This document shows positions 6,154 to 8,161 of a stretch of 8,161 bases of DNA, in pieces. This DNA is from an uncultured Oscillibacter sp. (GTDB lineage: Bacteria > Bacillota > Clostridia > Oscillospirales > Oscillospiraceae). Positions within the stretch are counted from its first letter, which is position 1; each line of letters starts with the position of its first letter. The notes below the pieces were generated by a model. That model saw only the letters and a list, made by a program, of their open reading frames with translations. It ran no database searches and was not told the origin of the DNA. A program made the translations under genes and the position numbers. The DNA is taken from positions 1-8,161 of the forward strand of contig CAMNAE010000057.1 in NCBI GenBank assembly GCA_946530565.1. The letters are read 5' to 3'.

Positions 6154-7413
6154 TCAGCACTTCTCGAACACGGTGGCAACGCCCATGCCGCCGCCGATGC
6201 ACAGCGTCGCGAGGCCCTTCTTGGCGTCGGCGCGCTTCTGCATCTCGTGCAAGAGAGTGACGATGATACGGGCGCCGGAAGCACCGACGGGGTGGCCCAG
6301 GGAGATGGCGCCGCCGTTGACGTTGACCTTCTCGATGGGGAAGTGCAGCTCACGGGCGACCGCGATGGACTGAGCGGCGAAGGCCTCGTTGGCCTCGATC
6401 AGGTCGATGTCGTCGATGGTGACACCGGCCTTGGCCATGGCCTGACGGGAAGCGGGCACGGGGCCGACACCCATGATCTTGGGATCGACGCCGCCCTGGC
6501 CCCAGCCGATCAGCTTGGCCATGGGCTTGAGGCCGTACTTCGCGACAGCCTCGCCGGAGGCGAGCACGAGAGCGGCAGCGCCGTCGTTGATGCCGGAGGC
6601 GTTGGCGGCGGTCACGCGCTGGACATGCTTCTTCGTGTCGGCCTCGTGGACCTCGGTGACGTCGAAGGTGTGGACGATCTCGTCCTCAACGCCCTCGGGA
6701 CCCACAGCGAACGCGCCGCGCAGCTTGGCGATGCCCTCGGCGGTGACGCCCTTCTTCGGGAACTCGTCGACCTTGAACTCAACGATCTGCTTCTTGACCT
6801 TCACGGGGACGGGAACGATCTCGTCGTCGAACTTGCCGGCGGCCTGAGCGGCCTCGGTCTTCTGCTGGGAAGCGGCGGCGAAGGCGTCCTGCTCCTCGCG
6901 GGTGATACCCCAAACGTCGTTGATGTTCTCGGCGGTGGTGCCCATGTGATAGTCGTTAAAGGCGTCCCAGAGGCCGTCCTTGATCATGGTGTCGATCATC
7001 TTGGTGTGACCCATGCGGGCGCCGTAGCGGCCGGTGGGGACAGCGTAGGGAGCCGCGCTCATGTTCTCGGTACCGCCGCAGACAACGATGTCAGCGTCGC
7101 CGGCGAGGATGGAACGGGCAGCCTCGATCATGGACTTCATGCCGGAGCCGCAGACCATGCCGACGGTGTAGGCGGGAACAGAGTAGGGGATGCCGGCCTT
7201 AATGGAGACCTGGCGGGCAACGTTCTGGCCCTGAGCTGCGGTGAGGATGCAGCCGAACATGACTTCGTCAACCTGCTCCGGCTTCACACCAGCGCGGTTC
7301 AGGACTTCCTTCACGACGATCGCGCCGAGGTCGGCAGCGGGCGTGTCCTTCAGGGAGCCTCCGAAGGAACCGATGGCGGTACGGCAGCAGTTGACGACAT
7401 AAAGATCTTTCAT
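6154..7413 (-). CDS. thlA: Acetyl-CoA acetyltransferase (biosynthetic thiolase) with an internal insertion
   Basis: Condenses two acetyl-CoA to acetoacetyl-CoA, the first step toward butyrate in clostridia. The 419 residues carry all the catalytic elements: nucleophile Cys88 in MVCGSGMKS, Asn342-Glu343 in EANEAFAAQ, His374 in NGGAISLGHPVGASGAR, and Cys405 in LCIGGGMG. Clostridial ThlA has about 392 residues. The surplus is a 26-residue insertion at about 236-266 (from GAF to VTAANASGIND, rich in Glu, Asp, Val, His and Lys), plus one extra residue near 395. Position 85, Asn in the usual NKVCGSG, is Gly. Asn153, part of the redox-switch environment of Clostridium acetobutylicum ThlA, is kept (WDAFNDYHMG). 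GGAGGGT (plus-strand 7421-7427) lies 7 bases before the ATG. It is a single-gene unit with its own promoter, Rex-like operators and terminator; no crt/hbd/bcd neighbour is in the window. Confidence 0.96.
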   Translation of the reverse strand: MKDLYVVNCCRTAIGSFGGSLKDTPAADLGAIVVKEVLNRAGVKPEQVDEVMFGCILTAAQGQNVARQVSIKAGIPYSVPAYTVGMVCGSGMKSMIEAARSILAGDADIVVCGGTENMSAAPYAVPTGRYGARMGHTKMIDTMIKDGLWDAFNDYHMGTTAENINDVWGITREEQDAFAAASQQKTEAAQAAGKFDDEIVPVPVKVKKQIVEFKVDEFPKKGVTAEGIAKLRGAFAVGPEGVEDEIVHTFDVTEVHEADTKKHVQRVTAANASGINDGAAALVLASGEAVAKYGLKPMAKLIGWGQGGVDPKIMGVGPVPASRQAMAKAGVTIDDIDLIEANEAFAAQSIAVARELHFPIEKVNVNGGAISLGHPVGASGARIIVTLLHEMQKRADAKKGLATLCIGGGMGVATVFEKC

Positions 7414-7476
7414 GGTAGTGACCCTCCGTTTTCATAAAATTCAGGCATAAGCCGTTTGGGGTTTCCTGCTGATGCC

Positions 7477-7505
7477 ATTATAACCGCCATTCCGCCCCAC
7501 GTCAA
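7477..7505 (-). promoter_or_regulatory. Sigma-A promoter of the thiolase gene
   Basis: On the - strand, TTGACG (7505-7500), exactly 17 bases, then TATAAT (7482-7477). This is a near-consensus strong promoter, in line with an abundant metabolic enzyme. The transcript should start near 7470 and have a leader of about 57 bases. Confidence 0.92.
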
Positions 7506-7549
7506 CGATTAACTTTTTCACAAAGACAATTTTGTTAAATCTATCACAA
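7506..7549. promoter_or_regulatory. Two Rex-like redox operators upstream of the thiolase -35
   Basis: TTGTTAA-ATCT-ATCACAA (7532-7549) fits the clostridial Rex pattern of two inverted half-sites (TTGTTAA or TTGTGAA) around 4 bases, with one clear mismatch against the TTCACAA half. A second site, CGATTAA-CTTT-TTCACAA (7506-7523), has one perfect half and abuts the -35. Rex represses thiolase and butyrate genes at low NADH/NAD+ in several clostridia; that it acts here is inference. Confidence 0.62.
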
Positions 7550-7582
7550 TTGGCCCTGTAATTTGTGCAAATTGTTAAAAGA

Positions 7583-7606
7583 TTGACGTTAAAAATTTGA
7601 CGTTAA
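7583..7606. repeat. Direct repeat TTGACGTTAA x2
   Basis: Two identical 10-mers, TTGACGTTAA at 7583-7592 and 7597-7606, are separated by AAAT, a period of 14 bases. The second copy overlaps the distal Rex-like palindrome. Confidence 0.8.
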
Positions 7607-7617
7607 TCCTTTAACAA
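7600..7617. promoter_or_regulatory. Distal Rex-like palindrome
   Basis: ACGTTAA-TCCT-TTAACAA has a perfect core GTTAA-N4-TTAAC and the perfect half-site TTAACAA. A further single half-site TTGTTAA lies at 7572-7578. It may belong to the thiolase or to a transcript running the other way. Confidence 0.5.
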
Positions 7618-7636
7618 CCACCCGCGGGGCGGAAAC

Positions 7637-7687
7637 GCTGCCTCCAAATCCCCATCTTACAGAGTAAGATGGGGATTTGGCAGGAGC
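7637..7687. repeat. Hairpin H1, 17-bp perfect stem with AGA loop
   Basis: CCAAATCCCCATCTTAC (7644-7660) pairs perfectly with 7664-7680 across the triloop AGA. It can extend by CCT/AGG and GCT/AGC past two single-base bulges, to about 23 bp in total. No T tract follows on either strand, so it is not an ordinary terminator. CCGCGG lies 16 bases before it (7622-7627). Confidence 0.85.
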
Positions 7688-7819
7688 TGCGTAGAATAGA
7701 GACCGAGCTTCACCGCGGCGCCGGGCAGGGGGAAACGGGAAACAGGAGCGGTCTGCGGGAAAGGCAGACGGATCATTTCCTGCAGTTTCGACCCGCTGCA
7801 ACCTGAACTGCAGGTTCAC

Positions 7820-7848
7820 TTACCAAAACATACGGCAGGTGCTATACT
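7820..7848 (+). promoter_or_regulatory. Extended -10 promoter facing the hairpin region
   Basis: TTACCA (7820-7825), 17 bases, then TGC-TATACT with TATACT at 7843-7848. The GTGCTATACT stretch is the same 10-mer as in the ctsR promoter. The predicted start is near 7855, about 9 bases before the closing stem of the proposed RNA. Confidence 0.65.
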
Positions 7849-7887
7849 GTGTGATGCAATGGAGTTCCAGCCGCCGCGGGCGAAGCG

Positions 7888-7927
7888 CAATATCCCCAGA
7901 GAACCTGTAAGGTTCTCGGGGATATTG
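7888..7927. repeat. Hairpin H2
   Basis: CAATATCCCC plus GAGAACC (7888-7905, with one extra A at 7898) pairs with GGTTCTC-GGGGATATTG (7911-7927) around the loop TGTAA: 17 bp with one bulge. It has the same CCCC box as H1 and H3 but unrelated flanking arm sequence. CCGCGG lies 8 bases before it (7874-7879). Confidence 0.85.
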
Positions 7928-8013
7928 ATACGCAGGGTGTATACTGCCGGCAGAGGCCGGGTGTAAAGGAAGCCTGATGCACTGCCGCGGAACAGCGGAC
8001 GGTGAAATGAGAA

Positions 8014-8050
8014 CATCTCCCCAAGTACCCAGAGGGTACTTGGGGAGATG
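8014..8050. repeat. Hairpin H3, 17-bp perfect stem with AGA loop
   Basis: CATCTCCCCAAGTACCC (8014-8030) pairs perfectly with 8034-8050 across AGA. Loop and stem length are identical to H1 and the arms differ. CCGCGG lies 23 bases before it (7985-7990). No T tract follows. Confidence 0.87.
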
Positions 8051-8106
8051 GCGGGGAAGTCCTATCATGATGGCAGGCTTCGGGCGGCAGGAACAGATGC
8101 CGAAGC

Positions 8107-8161
8107 GGCAAGACGAGAGACGCGCGGAACGGATCGGAGACTCTGCGCGTTTTCGTCTGCC
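8107..8161 (+). other. Long interrupted stem at the window edge
   Basis: GGC-a-AGACGA-gag-ACGCGC (8107-8125) pairs with GCGCGT-tt-TCGTCT-GCC (8145-8161), 15 bp with small internal loops, around 19 unpaired bases. It may continue past the window. It could be a poor terminator (TTTT at 8150-8153 lies inside the stem) or another domain of the candidate RNA. Confidence 0.5.

Larger units (their letters stand above)
7855..8161 (+). ncRNA. Candidate structured RNA, family not recognised
   Basis: No protein gene is convincing here, but paired segments follow a promoter. A closing stem forms between 7864-7886 and 8077-8094: GTTCC/GGAAC, an A-A mismatch, GCCGCC/GGCGGC, a 5-base bulge (7876-7880), then CGAAGC/GCTTCG, 17 bp in all. 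It encloses hairpin H2 (7888-7927, only 1 base from the closing stem), small stems such as GCAG/CTGC (7932-7947) and CCGC/GCGG (7985-7998), and hairpin H3 (8014-8050). A last stem follows at 8107-8161. The layout is a multibranch junction. I do not recognise a known riboswitch, 6S, RNase P, SRP or tmRNA signature. The 3' end may lie outside the window, and function is unknown. Confidence 0.4.

Noticed and set aside
6136..7437. 433-codon open frame on the + strand across the thiolase
   Set aside because: Gly/Leu/Asp/Val-rich antisense shadow of a thiolase with intact catalytic motifs.
7583..7606. CtsR-like boxes on the - strand (CGTCAAA / CGTCAAT) upstream of the thiolase
   Set aside because: First base is not a purine, spacing is not the canonical 3 bases, and a Rex-type reading explains more of the region.
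7620..7820. T-box, cobalamin or FMN riboswitch because of ACCGCGG and GGGAAA motifs
   Set aside because: The full conserved cores of those classes are missing and no fitting downstream gene or terminator/antiterminator pair is present.
7859..7966. 35-codon + strand frame starting just after the extended -10 promoter
   Set aside because: The ATG lies about 4 bases from the predicted transcript start with no room for a ribosome site, and the frame runs through hairpin H2.
7637..8050. CRISPR array or simple REP cluster
   Set aside because: The hairpins do not share repeat sequence beyond CCCC and AGA, spacers are unequal (about 207 and 86 bases), and no cas or RAYT transposase gene is visible.
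7589..8111. Four overlapping - strand frames of 66-89 codons beyond the thiolase promoter
   Set aside because: Arg/Pro/Ser-rich, no ribosome sites, starts at random positions, and they run through the inverted repeats.
7977..8161. Frame open to the window end starting at ATG 7977 after AAAGGAAG (7965-7972)
   Set aside because: The ribosome-like site is only 4 bases away, the translation is Arg/Gly-rich without a recognisable family, and H3 plus the closing-stem 3' arm lie inside it. A gene starting here or at the ATG near 8096 cannot be ruled out without the next bases.

Overview
The window looks like chromosomal DNA of a high-GC Clostridia-type Firmicute, probably an anaerobic gut member of the Oscillospirales or a relative. 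The reasons are the CtsR/McsA/ClpC heat-shock operon with textbook CtsR heptamer operators, strong AGGAGG-type ribosome sites, a small clostridial 2[4Fe-4S] ferredoxin, a clostridial acetyl-CoA acetyltransferase and very GC-rich coding DNA. This placement is inferred from gene content and not from any database comparison.

Layout. (1) Bases 1-1705, + strand: the 3' end of an alpha/beta hydrolase overlaps the start of glycerol kinase glpK by 4 bases (ATGA). (2) A perfect 16-bp inverted repeat at 1722-1757 terminates glpK and the convergent 57-aa ferredoxin gene (1769-1942, - strand). (3) The AT-rich divergent spacer 1943-2316 holds the ferredoxin promoter and the ctsR promoter, the latter flanked on both sides by CtsR boxes. 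(4) Bases 2317-5952, + strand: ctsR, an McsA-like gene, then clpC. The arginine-kinase gene mcsB, normally between mcsA and clpC, is absent, and the McsA-like protein lacks the second zinc ribbon. Two strong hairpins sit just before clpC. (5) Bases 5953-6153 carry a hairpin and two oppositely directed intrinsic terminators. (6) Bases 6154-7413, - strand: a thiolase (acetyl-CoA to acetoacetyl-CoA, entry to butyrate synthesis) with a 26-residue insertion, a consensus promoter and a cluster of Rex-like redox operators. (7) Bases 7618-8161 have no convincing protein gene. They hold three perfect or near-perfect hairpins of one architecture with unrelated arm sequences, an extended -10 promoter, a long-range pairing that encloses two of the hairpins, and a further long stem at the window edge. 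This is best read as an unrecognised structured RNA locus and is the least explained part of the window.

How the parts work together. ctsR-mcsA-clpC is a self-repressed protein quality-control operon that appears to have lost the protein-arginine phosphorylation branch. The hydrolase and GlpK may release and phosphorylate glycerol. The ferredoxin and the thiolase belong to anaerobic redox and butyrate metabolism, and the Rex-like sites would tie thiolase expression to the NADH/NAD+ ratio.
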